DNA from: Trematomus loennbergii
Lineage: Eukaryota > Chordata > Actinopteri > Perciformes > Nototheniidae
Assembly: GCA_012861695.1 (NCBI GenBank)
Contig: JAAOOA010000002.1
Coordinates: 38,504,347 to 38,568,346, forward strand
Direction of reading: 5' to 3'
DNA: 64,000 nucleotides
The translations under genes and the position numbers were made by a program. The notes under the pieces are model-generated. The model was not told where the DNA came from. It did no database searches and saw only the letters and a list, made by a program, of their open reading frames with translations. Positions 31,634 through 46,300 of the stretch are shown here, in pieces (position 1 is the stretch's first letter; every line of letters begins with the position of its first letter).

Positions 31634-32015
<382 letters not shown>

Positions 32016-33234
32016 GAGAGATAACGTCAGCTCAGGGAGGTAAAGGACTCTCTGAGTGATTAGGTTGTAAACTTTAGTCTAGTTATCTCAGTGGGTCTCA
32101 AACGGTTTGGTCATCTATGTAAACAAATATTTCCATCTATGTAATATATAGTTGTATATAAAATAAGTTAAGAAATCCTTCCAATGTGTACTATAGGTCA
32201 GTACAAAAATAAAAAACACAGTTTGAAAGGGGAGTGATTAGTCAAATATGCATAAATAAAAAGAAAAAATGCAGACTAGGTAAGATAAAGATAGGAGAGA
32301 GGAGTTTATCAATGATTTGTTATTGGTTGTGAGCATATTCTAATGGCTTTTTGATTATTGAAATATATACAGTTCTGTTTCATATGAGTGTTGAGAACTG
32401 TATCCATAAATCTCTTAATGTTGCCCTCAAAGTGCACCAGATTGATGCATTCAACTTCAATTTAAAGAAACAAATCTTCCCGGGGTGCATGCCCCCGGAC
32501 CCCCCTAGAGGATGTCAGGTAATCACAAATAAAACAGGTTCACATGGATAGGATACTAGATAAGTGTGCACACTCATTATATACACTACACATTTTTCTT
32601 GGATTTGTTAACACTATAGTCCCTAATATATTTGTAGAAAGGCAGGAAATGGAATTAAATTGAGAAAATATTTCATTGCGGAGGACCCCCTGTTTTGTGT
32701 CCCCCCCACTTCTCAAACCAAAGTTACACCCTTGCTTACACTTGATGCTAAACATAATAATTTTCTGACAATGCAACTGTGTGTACTTCAACATAGCCTA
32801 CTCAACAAAAAAAATCTAATTATAAACTCTAAAAGTCATATTGTTACTAAAGAAAGTCCCTGAAATGTCCCATTAATTTCTCGCAAATCTAGGAAGATAT
32901 TAGGGAACAACAGATGCCATGAGTAGGAAAGTTACAGATTTGTTTTGCACTCTTCACACCATTTGGTCAATCTTTTACAATGATGATCAGCTGAGCAACA
33001 GATGGTTCTCCCTACACCAGCACTGTACTGTATGATAGACACTTCAGGTCTTTTAGCTCATGTCTGGTAAACAGTAGGACCCTGAGGTGTAACGTTGAGA
33101 GACATCTTCCTAATAGAGTAGAAAAACACACGCTGTCAACAGAGATGTTTCTCCTCCCCGTAGCAGAAGGTAATCAGAGACCTGCCACTCAGACGCTGAT
33201 TCAAAGGAAAGGCCAGAAACACACAGGAACCTAC

Positions 33235-33321
33235 CTCTGCTGAGTCTTCTTCCTCTCTCGTCCTCTTTGAGCTCCATCCATTTACAGACCCGATCTGCTC
33301 TCCCTCCCTGTCCTGTACCAC
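33235..33321 (-). CDS. Possible charged exon, unidentified
   Basis: An 87-bp frame (29 codons, phase 0 at both ends) lies between acceptor ggtaaag|GTG and donor GAG|gtaggt. It encodes VVQDREGEQIGSVNGWSSK then RTREEEDSAE. The charged composition suits an upstream exon of the helical-protein gene on the same strand, but there is no direct evidence of joining. Confidence 0.3.
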
Positions 33322-33902
33322 CTTTACCTTCAGAGTGGACCACTGTCAGCAGAGGCATGGCACCACAGACACACATATGCTGACTGAAAGTGCACCAGAG
33401 CCATTAGATCAAACATACACACCTCCTGGTATGTTATTAGTCCTGGGACATGACAAGCTTGATAAACTGGTTCTACTGGAGGATTGGTTTTTAAGTAGGT
33501 AGTGGCTCTCTCCTTTTCCCACCGTCCTTCCATGAAGGAATGTTTAGACATACTGATGACAATTGTGTTCAGGACAAGCCGTGCTGCACCCAACCCCTCC
33601 AAAAAAATCAAGTTTCTGTTCTGTGAATCACTGGCACACACTAACACTGAGCTATTTTTAGGTCAGGTGATCAACAACCTGTTGGGGTCTGAAGAGTTAC
33701 ATTTACAATTTAAATTACATTTATTAAAAATACATGTTGACAAATGGAAGAGAGCCAATCAAAATCATGTACACCCAATTAAGTTTGTCTGTTCAATGTT
33801 CTAAATTAATTGTAAAGATACGTAGAACTTGTTTCTGTATTTTGAGGCCACACCACCATATAGCAGTGAGAGCAGGAATAACATCCAGATCAATCAAGCC
33901 GG

Positions 33903-34341
33903 ACCTAAAGAGGACATATTATGCTAATTTTCAGGTTCATATTTGTATGTTGTACCTCTACTGTGACATGTTTCCATGCTTTAATGTTCAAAAAGCTCTT
34001 TTCACCCTCTGTCTGAAACCAGAGCCCAGTCTGCTCTGATTGGTTAGCTGGCCGGCTGTTGTGATTGGTCAACCAATTAGAGATGTCCAGCATCACGTAC
34101 AATGTGTTGGAGCGCAAGTCAATATAAGCTTGAATGTAGTGTAGTTTGTTACAGAAGTAAACAAAGGAGTCCAATGGAGGCGTTTCAAGCAGGGAGGGGG
34201 GGGGGGGGGGAAAGAAACTCCCTCTTGAGGAACTTTAGGATTTTAGCCTTAGCAGAACATTTACCATTTACATGCTCAAAAATGGATATAACACACTACA
34301 GGAAAGGGAAAACTCCAAAAAGCATAATAGGGACTCTTTAA
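33903..34341. mobile_element. TTAA-type MITE, family 3
   Basis: Left end cctaaagaggacatattatg and right end gcataatagggactctttaa are imperfect inverted repeats. A poly-G run of about 14 lies at 34198-34211. A truncated relative in reverse orientation is at 39345-39442. Confidence 0.65.
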
Positions 34342-34344
34342 ACT

Positions 34345-35868
34345 GAGTTTGAACCTGAAAACACCTTGGAATAGTTTGGGTTATTGAGGCAAACATTCAT
34401 ATTGAAGTCATCAGAAAACACATTGTACAGATATAAAATAATTTAATTTCTCAACACATGGTCAAAATCATCGCTCTACCTGATCAAACCGATTACATTC
34501 CTGCAATATTTTTAAATTGTACACGGCCTATTGTCATAGACGGATATAAATAACTTTAACACGTTAACTCTATTTTACAAAGGCCCTTCATTTAGCCTGT
34601 GTTCTCCAATACTTATTCCCTCACATACTTGTGTGTGAAGTGCTTACAATATGTTGTAGGTGAATAGATTAATAGAGTGGAATAGGCCTTTATTATCCTT
34701 AAATACTGCAACTTATTGAGCTTCTGAGTTGTCCCCATTTTTTACAACACAAATATTTTTCACTTGTCTGTCTAAAAGCTTCTACAAAAGGTTGTGTTCA
34801 CCCGTTAGGACAGATGACCAGCTGTGTGGCTCTGGTTTAAACATATCCTCAATGCAAAGAAACGATGGAGAACTGTAAGAATCAAGAAAAAGAAAGTGAA
34901 CTAAAGATCTGAAAATCTGTTTCTGTCCTCCAGTGTTCTAACTTGTTTTACTGCAGTGGTGTGTTTGTGTTCTCCAGGACGTACTTACATGATTTTTGCC
35001 ATATTTCTGTGATGATTATCTTCTTTTTATCCTGTTAGCTTTGTAAAACGAAATGTACTTATTCTTGGAAAAGCAAAATAATATCTTCTTGAATATTTAC
35101 TATAAAATCACAGGTGTTGTAGTTGTGACCATGACAAATGAAAATATATATTTGGGGGAAAAGGACAATCCAGCATTTAAATAAAACAGATATCTGAGTC
35201 ATTTACCAAAAACAAATTAATAGACAAATCACAGATAACAGCATTACGTTGGTTACACTCAATACAACAGATGGTGTGTTGGGCAAAATGACAATGACCT
35301 GTTATGTAAGGCCAAACGCAGGACTGTTTCAGTGTTGCCAATATTTTCCAGTTCTGTATATCCTTCCATAATTGTTATCTACAAATACTTGAAATGTTTT
35401 AAATGGTACAAATATGTTTAATGGGCACTCAAATCTGTGCAAGGACCGAACAACAAACCTATTTCACCACTTCATACTCCAGTAGGTCACACAGAAGGAC
35501 TTCTTGTTGCGTTTATTGTCCACGCGCACAGGAACACTGAATTTCATTTCGGTCCCTGTTTTCAGCAGTTTCATTTTAAAATGTTCTCCAGGGCTGTGTA
35601 TTTAAAACAAGTTCAGTTTCTGTCTTTTATATCATCGGTTCAAATCAAACCTTTGCATTTCTCAGTTTATTTTCTCCCAAAGTTCTGGCAGCTTGCATCT
35701 CCACAGCTCATTAAACACTTCACAGACACATAAAACTGTGCTGCTCATCAGTCCATCCTCCTCTGTATAAAAGTCTCCATGTGACTGTGTGTTCAGGTAT
35801 GTGCATACAAGCTGCTGAGGTATACATGCAGGACTCTTCCAAGTTCGCAGAGTTTATCCCTGTGCAGC
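34345..35868. other. prdm10 3' UTR and downstream flank
   Basis: Sequence below the prdm10 stop (35869). Minus-strand AATAAA signals occur at 35666-35671 and 35512-35517, so the message probably ends in this interval. No other gene or bounded repeat seen. Confidence 0.45.
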
Positions 35869-36057
35869 TCAGGGTTTCGTGATGTGGACTTCACTAGTGC
35901 CGCTGCCATTGGTTGTCGTGGTGATGATGTACTGTGTTGTGGCTTGCTGATGGGCCGGCTGCTGCTCCAGATGTTCAGCGTGGGCCTGGGTTGTGTTCTG
36001 AGGAACGTTCTGCTTTGCCTCCAGCTCAGTCTGACCCTCAGAGATGACGTAGTGTGT
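35869..36057 (-). CDS. prdm10: prdm10 exon 24 (last coding exon)
   Basis: Encodes [13 protein letters not shown] through [12 protein letters not shown] to the conserved end SEVHITKP. Stop TGA at 35869-35871. Acceptor cctgcag|ACA, phase 0. Confidence 0.93.
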   Translation of the reverse strand, partial: THYVISEGQTELEAKQNVPQNTTQAHAEHLEQQPAHQQATTQYIITTTTNGSGTSEVHITKP

Positions 36058-39000
36058 CTGCAGGACAGGGAGGACAAGTGATAATGTTCAATACAGATTT
36101 TGTGTTATTTCCTATTTATTTACTTACAAGTACTTGAAGAGCAAACAACACATTTTGCATACCTTCATCTGGCTAGCTCAAAAGGAGACCAATGCTACAG
36201 CTAAATCATATGTTTAAAAGCTACACACATACCCTAGTTTGACTTTAGAGTTACAGTAAGTATAGTTTTAAGATTAATACACTGAATACAAAAAGCTGAA
36301 ATAAATGTAAAGAAGATTCTAGGGTGCAGCAAAGTTGTTGTATTCAGTATACATTCTTCCATATGAGATATATGTGTTGTATCAAGGGTGTTTAAATATA
36401 CGTCCTGTTTATATGTCAAGCTTCAAGACGTTTTTTGACCTATATACCAATGTGGCACAGAGCAATTTCAGTATTAGTTGTAATAATATCCGTTCATACA
36501 TTTTTTTTGAAAAACCATGCAGAACCTTCAGGCAGACCCTGACTTCTGTGGAAATACAGGTTTGACCAATTCAATCATTTTCTGCCACTGATCTCCAGGT
36601 CAAACCTAGCTTGCTGCCAAAATGGAGCAACACTCATGAATGTGTTGATACATTACAACCAAATAAAGGACAATATATGGATTAGAATCCCTTGGGAGCT
36701 GGGATACGATAAAGATGGAATTGTGTCTGATATGCACTAGTTTACGTTAAAGGTTGGTTACAGAACTGGACCATCATCAACAGCTACCATTAGCATCATA
36801 TTCTGATTTGATGCTAATGGTAAAAAAAGGGTCTGATCAGTTGATGTATAGTCTAGTTAGCTTCGTTAGACGTTGTCTTTTTAATGTTCACCAACCAACA
36901 AAAATCATTATGTAAATGAGGTCAAATTAGTTTCCTCCTAAAGAGTGTGGAATGGACATGCATGGTAATTCCTGCAGGACTCAATGTGCATAGTTGTCTT
37001 TAAGTAAGAACAAGGGTGTACACAAATGAAACTGTAATTATTTACATAAGTACAGGTTGTACTAGTCACTTTCAGGAATCAGGCACCATCACTCACCGTT
37101 TTCACCTGGTTGCTGTTGCCTCCGGCTACAGGTGTGGTGGCCTCGGCTATCACATACTGGGCGTGAGGTAGAGCCATCATCTGGATCTCAGAGGCTGCCA
37201 GAGTAAGAAATGAATACATTAACAGGAGAGAAAATCACTGCAACTCTACACAACTATCAAAAAGGTATAGAATTGATCATATGGGATCATGTGTGACTCA
37301 CAGTAGCCTCTGTAGTTCCAGTTCCCGGGGATGTATGCGTGCTGCACTGCCCCCCTGCTGCTGCTGCTGCTGCTGCTGGCTGCTCTGCAGGGTGTGGCTC
37401 TGAGCCAAGGTCACAGGGGTCAGCTGGGTGGGGCTCAGCTCCTGACTGGGCTGCTGGGAGGTGGGGCTGAGAGGCTGACCGCTGACCTGAGAGGAGGGAA
37501 GAGACAGAGGTGTTCTCTTATCTAGCCTGAAAGGACGGTTTTATTCCAAGATCTAGATACTTTTCTTTTAACTGTACGTGCTACGTTTCAATCTAGATTT
37601 TTTCGAAATTGGGTTGCCATGCGGTGGCTGGTATCAGCCGTAGAGAAGCCTGCCTTTTGTTGGACATAGTAGCACTAGATAGTACTCGATTTGTGGTGCT
37701 AAAAAAAAACGGTCTCTCGCACACTTCCTTCTGCGCAGTGATACGTTCTAAAGAAAATAGTGCCTGCATGACAAAAATATCATAACATGGTCTGTGGATT
37801 ATCTTGAGTAACACATTTTCCACCAAAGAAATGTGTTCCATATGTATATCCGATAGAGCTCTATATGGTCGATACTTCTTAAACTTCAAAACAGTGTAAA
37901 TTGATCAATATCACTACACGAAGAAAAATCTTTGTTTTTATTAATATTTTTGGGGTGAACTGTTCCATGGGACATACTTTGTAATTGTATAAATGACTCA
38001 TCAACTTTACTCTAGAGTAGTATTAATTAAATATGTACCTGTCCGGCCCCTTGTCCGGCGCCTGAGGGCTCGTTGACCTGGATGTGTTGAACCTGGATGG
38101 CGTGCTGGCTGTAGCCGTGAGGGTCGTGCAGCTGGCTCACATCCACTGTCGGGTGCTGGGAATGTGGGGAGGAAGCCTGTGAAACAGAGAGAAATATCTA
38201 TTTGTTACGGTTTATTCATCTCAATACACCACGCAAGAAGCTACATTCATAATTTCATCTGAATACTAAATGTTTAGAATACGGCATGAAGTAGAGGGTT
38301 CTTTACCTGCTGAAACGTATATGTAACAAAGATGTCATTATCTTTATTTTTAAAAGCAGCTGGTGTTATTTTAAATGATATATATATACACCAATAAAAC
38401 TTGAAGAACAATTGGATTATATTATATTATATTTCTATTTTGAGCATCTCAAGTTGTGTTTATACCAGGCAACTCCCAGATGTCAAGGTTTATCACTGAT
38501 AGTAGGTTTCTTTGAGTAGCTCGGTCAGCTTTACAGGGAAAAAAAGAGGTTACAAAAACAGATCTCAATCCTCAAACTGATCCTGGATCTTACCGGAGCC
38601 ACCTGCACCACCTGCAGCTGGATGTGTTGCGGCTGCGACAGGTTCCCCCCCGCCTGAGACACTGGGATGTACTGGATCCTCTGGTAGTCACCCTGCGCTG
38701 TGCGGTAGTCTGTGGTCAGAGTCTGAGAGAGCTCTGTCATGGCCTGGGTCAGCAAATCTGTGGTCTGTGGAGAAAATAAATATCGTACCGTTATGACATC
38801 TGGTGTATATTAGGTGACACTTTCTTCTTTCTTTCGTTGTTAACTTCTTCTTACCACTACGGCCTCTGCTGTGGTTCCGTCCGCACTGATGACTGCAGGA
38901 GTGCTGCTGATGACAGCTGTAGTGAGAGGAGCCTGGATGGAGTTGGCGATTTGAGCGAACTCTGGATGCTTCTTCCTGATGTGCTGAACCATCTTAGTCT

Positions 39001-40311
39001 GAGAAATGAGCACACACACGACATATTAGATGGTACGGTTCAGGACACAGGATAAAGTCAATCTCCGTATTAAAGTAATAAGACCTCTGAAGGATCTTCA
39101 CACTGACCTTGCTGCTGTACTGTTTGGCACAGTGCGGGCAACACACCGGTGCCGTGGCGATGGTGCCGGTCAGCTGTGTGTGTGTGCTCAGCATGGGGTC
39201 CGGCTCTCCAGGAGCGGCGGGACGCAGCTTCCGGATGCTGGGAGGCAGCTCTGCCCCGGGGTGGTTCTTCAGGATGTGTGCTTTCCTCTTACTGGCACTC
39301 TTATACACCTGCAGGAGATCAATGTGTTATCATACCGAAAGCTATGGTTCAGATTTTGACACTACAGCATGGAAATATGTCACAGTAGAGGCACAAAATA
39401 CACATTTGAATATGAAAGTCAGCACAATAGGGCCCCTTTAATGAAAAAAACACCAACATGGTTATCAGGATCCCAAAGCCAAGAATCACTGATCGATCAT
39501 TTATGTCCACGTCCATACAGCCCATACATGTTCCCGTCAGTGTTTACTTCCTGTCTGTCTTCTTCTGTTGAATTATCTGACATCCATAGTCTGTCTTTTA
39601 ACCTCTTTCTTTTTTTCTTCCAAAGTTTTGTGCTCACCACATATATAAAAATGAATATTCAAAAAGTATTCCTTGGCGTTTTCTGATGAAAAGATGTATG
39701 TTTGTTGTCCACAGCTGACGCTAAATCGGCCTGAATTCTTTCTGCTGATTGATATGACTGAAAATAGTCCCTTGATCCTCCTAACCAACGGTCTGTTCAC
39801 CTTAACAGCGGTCAGAATCGAGTAATCAAGTAAGCCCTGTAATAATAAACCAATAAGACATCTTGTCCTAAAGTCACACAACTGGATGGGGGAAACAAAC
39901 CTTGTCACAGTACTGGCAGAAGTAGTCCCTGTTGGGCTTGATAATTGGCAGCGTGAGCTCAGGTACGTCATCAATACGCATCTCTGGGTGACGCTTGGAC
40001 AAATGATTGACCTGTAACCAGAAAAAAAGTGAGTAAGAATAATGGAATATAATCTTAAAAAAAATACATTTCTCTGTGAGTTGTTGCTCACCAGCATTCC
40101 TCTGCGTCTGAATCCCATCATGCACACTCTGCATTTGAACATGAAGCTCTCGAAGTCGGTGGTGGGCACCTTGAGCTTCAGGGTTTTGGAGCGATGGATG
40201 CGGTCCGACTTCTTGGCCTCTCTGTCGGGGTTGTGCATGCGATGCATGTGCTCACGCAGCTTATCTTTCCTCTGGATGTCACAGGAAAATCATTGTCACA
40301 TAACAGATCAC

Positions 40312-40350
<39 letters not shown>

Positions 40351-43300
40351 CTAACACCAAAAACTGTCCTCTTCCAATGCTCACCTTGAACTGTTTGCCG
40401 CATGTTGAGCACAGGAAGTCCTTGCGGTCAGAGTGGCGTAACATGTGCAAGCGCAGCTTGTCCGGCCGGCAGAAGATCTTCTCACAGTCTTGGCACTGAA
40501 AGACCCGATCTGAGTGGAAGCAGCGGATATGCTTCTTCACCTAGAAGGAAGACAAAGTGTGTCAATTCACTTTTTGGCTAAACCCGCGCAAGAAACATTT
40601 ATAACAAGCAGTAATAAATCAATTGTACCTGTTAATTATGAAATCTCTTTTTTTTAAAGATACTTTTAGGATAAAGTATTTTTTTATGCCCGTTTGCACA
40701 CTGCATCGACACATTTGAAATGTTTTTTTGGGTCACGCTAACAGTTTTTCTTTGTTTTTTGCCTCTCTGGCAATGACTTGTTTAGTTCTTACCATTGTTT
40801 TTATCCTTGTAATTAAGGTCATCACAATACCAGAATTTTAAGGTTGGATAATGATTGTAAGAGCCATGAAACGTGTATAGTAATGCGTTTTCGTTTAATA
40901 TAGATATTTGTTTGATCACTATTGATTGGTTAGCTTGGGTCACATGGATATGGGCGGCACTCATTATAATCCTGTTCACCTGCGTGAGGTGTGTGTGGAA
41001 GAGAGGGTGACACAGGGTTGTTGTACTTTTTGTTGACCGCAAGTTTAATGATTGCTTTGATTAATATAACAATGTACACGTCCAAGGAAAATAAGTTGAT
41101 CATCCCAGATTTCATTAAACCACATTATTTTTCAACACAGTTTTGGATCTCAGCAAGTACTCTTTTGTAGCGTGTCACACAATATCAAACAGGCCCGGCC
41201 TCAGCCTCTCAGCGACTTTGTTTGTTTCCTGCCTTCGCTATAATGATACTAGTTTGAAAAAATCTTCATCATTCCTCCTCACCAAATACGATTTTTCTTT
41301 TTCTTTTTACAGCTTGCACACAATGCTGGCATATAAGAAGTCACTTAACACATATATTACATGTTTATGGTGTGTTTTTCATTAAACATTGATCAAATAA
41401 TTGTAACTACACCATGTTAAAGGACATTCTCTAACCCAAACACATTTAAAATCAAAGTGCTCCAGGTCTTTTTTTGGTATTTGGTACTTTGTAACCTTGT
41501 TTATAAGAGTGCTATAAAAATAGTTATCATAACTAACCTGGATGAAGTCAGGGAAGGTTTTCTTGCAGGACGGACAGGTGAAGCAGCCGTTTACTGCGTG
41601 CTCTTTCACGTGCTCTTTGAGCATTTCCAGCCTATCAAAGATTTCGGGGCACAAGAGACAGGAGTAGGAGCGCTGTTCCGTGTGCAGCACCATGTGGTCG
41701 TCCAGCGCCGAGTCGCTGATGAAGCTCTTGTTGCAATAGTGGCAGGAGAAGGCGAAGGCGTCCCGGCCGTGGACCCGCAGGTGCTGGTCCAGCTTGTCTT
41801 TGTCCCGGAAGGCCTTGCCACAGTGTGTGCATTTAAAGGGACGGAAACTCTTCCTGATGAAAAGGTGCTGCAGCTGCATTCTGGGAGGGAAGAGAGAGAA
41901 GAACTACTATCAGACCACAGCAACATTGTTTACAGACACTGACGTGGGAAGAGGCTGATGGAGTCAATGGGGTTTGCAAAGGGTAATATCCCCAAATGTC
42001 ACAAAAGCATTAAAGGTCCCCTATGATACTCTTTTTCATCAATATATTACAGTTCTCAGTTATCTACAAACATGTCTCTGAAGTGCTTGGCTCGATATAC
42101 CAAACAGATCATGCATTGTAGCATCCCATAAACCCCTCTGTTTCAGCCCTGTTTCAAAAGTGCTGATTCTGTGTCTGTAGCTTTAAATGCTAATGAGCTG
42201 TTGCTGGCCACGCCTCTCAGAGATATTTGGTTAAAAAAAACACAATGGTGCTCTAGGAGGAGATTCAGGTGATAAGGTGGGGGTGTTACCTTGGTTGGTT
42301 ATTGGCTAATGATTACACAACCCAAATAAACATTATGACATCACAAAGTGGCCAACATCTGATCAGCTCATTTTCAGACAGGTTTTTATAAATGGATCAG
42401 GACAAAAAGTGAGCGGATCGTTTTTCCTGAAACGTTCAGAATCTCTTTACACAGAGGGGACACATGTTTATGTATAACAGACATGAAAAAGTGGATTTTG
42501 CATAATAGGTGACCTTTAACATCATCTAAAATGACAATGGGAATCATTGAAGTGAATGTCTCGGTGCCGTCCTCCAGCTGCTACATACCTGCACATCCAT
42601 CTTGGAGGGGAAGCAAACATTGAGGAAGAGAGACACACTGTTGTAAAGCAAATCGTGGCTAATAAAATAGCTCTATTGCATTTCAGTGAATGCAGCAGTC
42701 TTACCCGTATCCTCTTGGCACGGCGCATGTCCTGAGAGGTGAGGTGGGTGTCTGATTGGCTGCTCTGCGCCGGGTCTTCCTTCAGTGGAGCTGGCAGGTC
42801 GGTGCCGGAGGGGGGGCTGCTGGCCTCTGGGAGGAGCGCCCCCCCCGCAGCAGGTGTCATCTGGCCCTCTGCCTCAGTCCCAGCCTCCGCCTCAGACTCC
42901 ATCTCCACCACCTTCATCCCGTTCTGCGCTCCGTCCACTCGCTCCTCCAGAGGCTTCTCCGTTAATTCCAGAATCTCCTGATTCAAAATGTGGATTGCAA
43001 ATTTCTCAGAGGCAATCGACTAACCATGAATCAACATGCTATGGATTAATGTGTCCCTTACTGTTGTCTTGTCGCCGTCTACTGGTGGATCCAAACGTAT
43101 GAATTTAGGCGGGCGTCCTGGCCTTCTTCCTGTCCCAAATCTCCTCCTGCCTCTTCCTCGACCCCGGCCTCTGGATCTAACAGAGGAAAGAACCGTTAAC
43201 GGGTCATTTATTTCATTGTCATTTATTCTTATTTTGTTTATTTTCATTATTTATGTGGTATTAAGTGTTCTTTTTAATCACAAATGTGTTAAGATCAGTG

Positions 43301-46300
43301 AAGTAAAGTAACTAAGCACATTTACTCAAGTACTGTACTTAAGTACAACTTTGAGGTACTAGTACTTTAATTGAGTATTTACATTTGTTGCTACTTTTTA
43401 CTTCTACCCCACAATTCAGAGGTAAATATTGTATTTTTACTCCACAACATGTATTTAGTACCTTTAGTTACTTTACAGATCTGGATGAATGATGTGAAAT
43501 ATAATCAAGTCTTAAATCAGACTTTAGTTCCACCTGGAGTAAATTCACAAGCTACCCTGCAGTATACAAGTCATTCAAACTAGCTGCAGCTTTACCAGCT
43601 TTGAGAACACTTTAATGATCAATCATTATAAAACATATCATATATATTATTCTGAAATGGACCAATCTGCATAATGAGTACTTTTACTTGTGGTACTTTA
43701 AGTATAATTTGATGCTAACACTTGTGCCTGTACTTTTACTTGAGTAACATTTTGATTGCAGGACTTTTACTTGTACAGAGTACTCCTACACTCTGGTACT
43801 TCTACTTTTACTTAAGTACAAGATCTGAATACTTCTAACACCTCTGGTTATCACCTAGTAAGAGAACGATATCACTGTTCTTATTTAAAAATTGTTTACA
43901 GTATGTGTTTGGTTTGTGAAGCACTTTGAGTTACCTTTGTGTATGAAAAGCACTATATAAATAAAGTAAAATAAAATAGATTTGATCTCCATAGAAATGA
44001 AAGAGAATGTATAAAATAAGGAGATATAAAACAAGTGTTTACCTGGTCACAGAGTTTGACTTGTCGTCGTGCATGTCGAGGTGCTGCTGCAGCTGTTCAG
44101 AGCTCACAAAGCGCCGGTTGCACTCGTAACAGGGCCAGTTCTTCTCCTGCTCCCTCAGCACTGACGGAACAGCAGACAGTGAGAACAGCAACAACCCTGA
44201 CAGTGTTGTACTAGTTTGTGTTGATCTGAGTTAATATAAAGTATAATGTGCAGGGACTCACCTTTTCTCTCTTCTTCTGTAACATTGTGGATCTTCTGAT
44301 TGACAAACTGCATATGACGCCGCATACCACACCTGCAGAGGGAAGTATTATTAAAAAAAACAAATAACAGTTGCCTATTTAGAAATCAGAAAATATTGAC
44401 ATCTTCTCATTATTTTATCTGTTTGTTATTATCATCATTATGTTATGTTAGATTAGATTAGATATACTTTTATTGGTCCCAGTTTGAGAAATTATTTTGT
44501 CACAGCAGCATGTAGGGCATTGCACACTTATTATAATTAAATATAATACAAATAAACATAAAACAGCAAATATATGTATATATCAACAGTAAAAACAAAT
44601 CTAACAGTACTTATCACATGTTAAAGGTGGGGTAGGTAATTTTGGAGAAACCAGCTGGAGTGCGCTAGAATTTGAAAATACACAGCCGGAAGAAATCTGC
44701 CACTTCCTTACAGAGCCCCTCCTCCAACACACACGAACGCGCACATTGACCAATGAGGGCACGAGATAAGTTTGTGCACAGATGGAAGCTGACAGGCAGG
44801 TAGGCCATCCAGTTATTTTAGCCGGGCCGGCTAAAATGATTGGTCGTACTTTTTACAGTACTACGGCTTCCACAGATGACATTTTTTTGGATTTTTTGTC
44901 AAAGCACTTAAGATATTCATTGCTATCGGGATGTTAAGAGCATTCCATGGAATATAACAAAAAGTGTATCTCGAGCCGGTTTCTCAAACTTACCTACCCT
45001 ACCTTTAACTTTTTATTATTGTTTTTATTTATATGAATATTTGTGGGTTGAGGTTGGGCGTTTACATGTGTGCTGTTATGAAAGACTGATAAATAAAATA
45101 AATTGTTTTTTTTATTGTTTATTTACTTAGACTGAATTACTCTTGTTTAAACTCTGGCTAGTCTCCACAACCTCCTGAGAAAAATAACTTACAAGGAAGT
45201 TTGACTGAATTGGATTTCCTCCCCAGCTAGTCACTAACTTAGCCTGTCTGATATTTGGTTCTGGACAGACAGCATAAAAGTGTTGATCCATAGTTGTATT
45301 ACTTTGTGCACACAGTGTCAAAGTAAGCAGGAAAATGAGTGCACTACACATGCGACACAACACACAAACCACGGGCTGACCTTGAGCTCTTGCTTGGGTT
45401 GAATGTTCTTGATGGACGTGTAGAATATCTCCGAGCCGTACTGGTAGGCCACCAGGTTCTGCTCCAGGTGGTTCTGAGCCGGTCTCACAAACATCATCCA
45501 GTTACAGCTGTCTTCATCAGACAGGTCCAACCACAGGTCATCTGACTTCTCTCCATCCTTCTCTGCGTCCAGCGAGCACAGCTAAGCAAAACAGAAAAAA
45601 TATCAGAGATCAGATTCTGAACATGCTTATACATGATTAAATGTGGGCGGAATGATTTTTCTCCACATTTCTTACCTACCCAACACTTTCCTATAAAACC
45701 TTCTTATTGCAAAATATATTTCCTTTTTTGTTTTATTGTAAGGATAGTATAATTATAAGTATTGCCCTCTTTGGTTATAGCTCTTTGTGAAGACTTTATT
45801 CAAACAGCTAAGGTTGCCAACTGTTAATTGATTAGTCGACTTATTGAAGTTTTGATGATAGAAGACTAAGATTTATTGAGTTGAGTACGTCTAATGCTAA
45901 ATGACTTATTTCCAAATACCTAACGATCACATCATATCATTACTTTTTAGTTGACTGAAACATCCCGACAAACAACACAAAAATTAGAAGTGAGACAAGA
46001 ACTCATAGAGCTAAATGCAGCTAAATGCTAAAATACAACCCCCACAAGTAAAGGGAGCGCAATAACCGTCAAACAGAAATGGTGCTGACTTACTTTCAGA
46101 TGAAGGTAGTGGTCCTGCAGCTCGCTCTGAGGAAGCAGGGGCGCCTCCACAGGGCCAAACTGGGTGCGCTTTGGGATGCGTCTCTTGGAGAACACGCCAC
46201 CCAGGAAGCGGTCGATGTAAAGGACCAGAGGCAGGCTGGACCGGGCCTTGGACATCACGGGCCGGTTGGGGATGGGGTGCAGGGGCCCGTGCTTCCCACA

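Noticed and set aside
39573..40247. 224-codon minus-strand frame
   Set aside because: Runs through prdm10 exon 16 and then an intron; only the exon part is supported by splice sites and homology.
41457..41942. 161-codon plus-strand frame
   Set aside because: Antisense shadow of prdm10 exon 14, which encodes clear C2H2 fingers on the minus strand.
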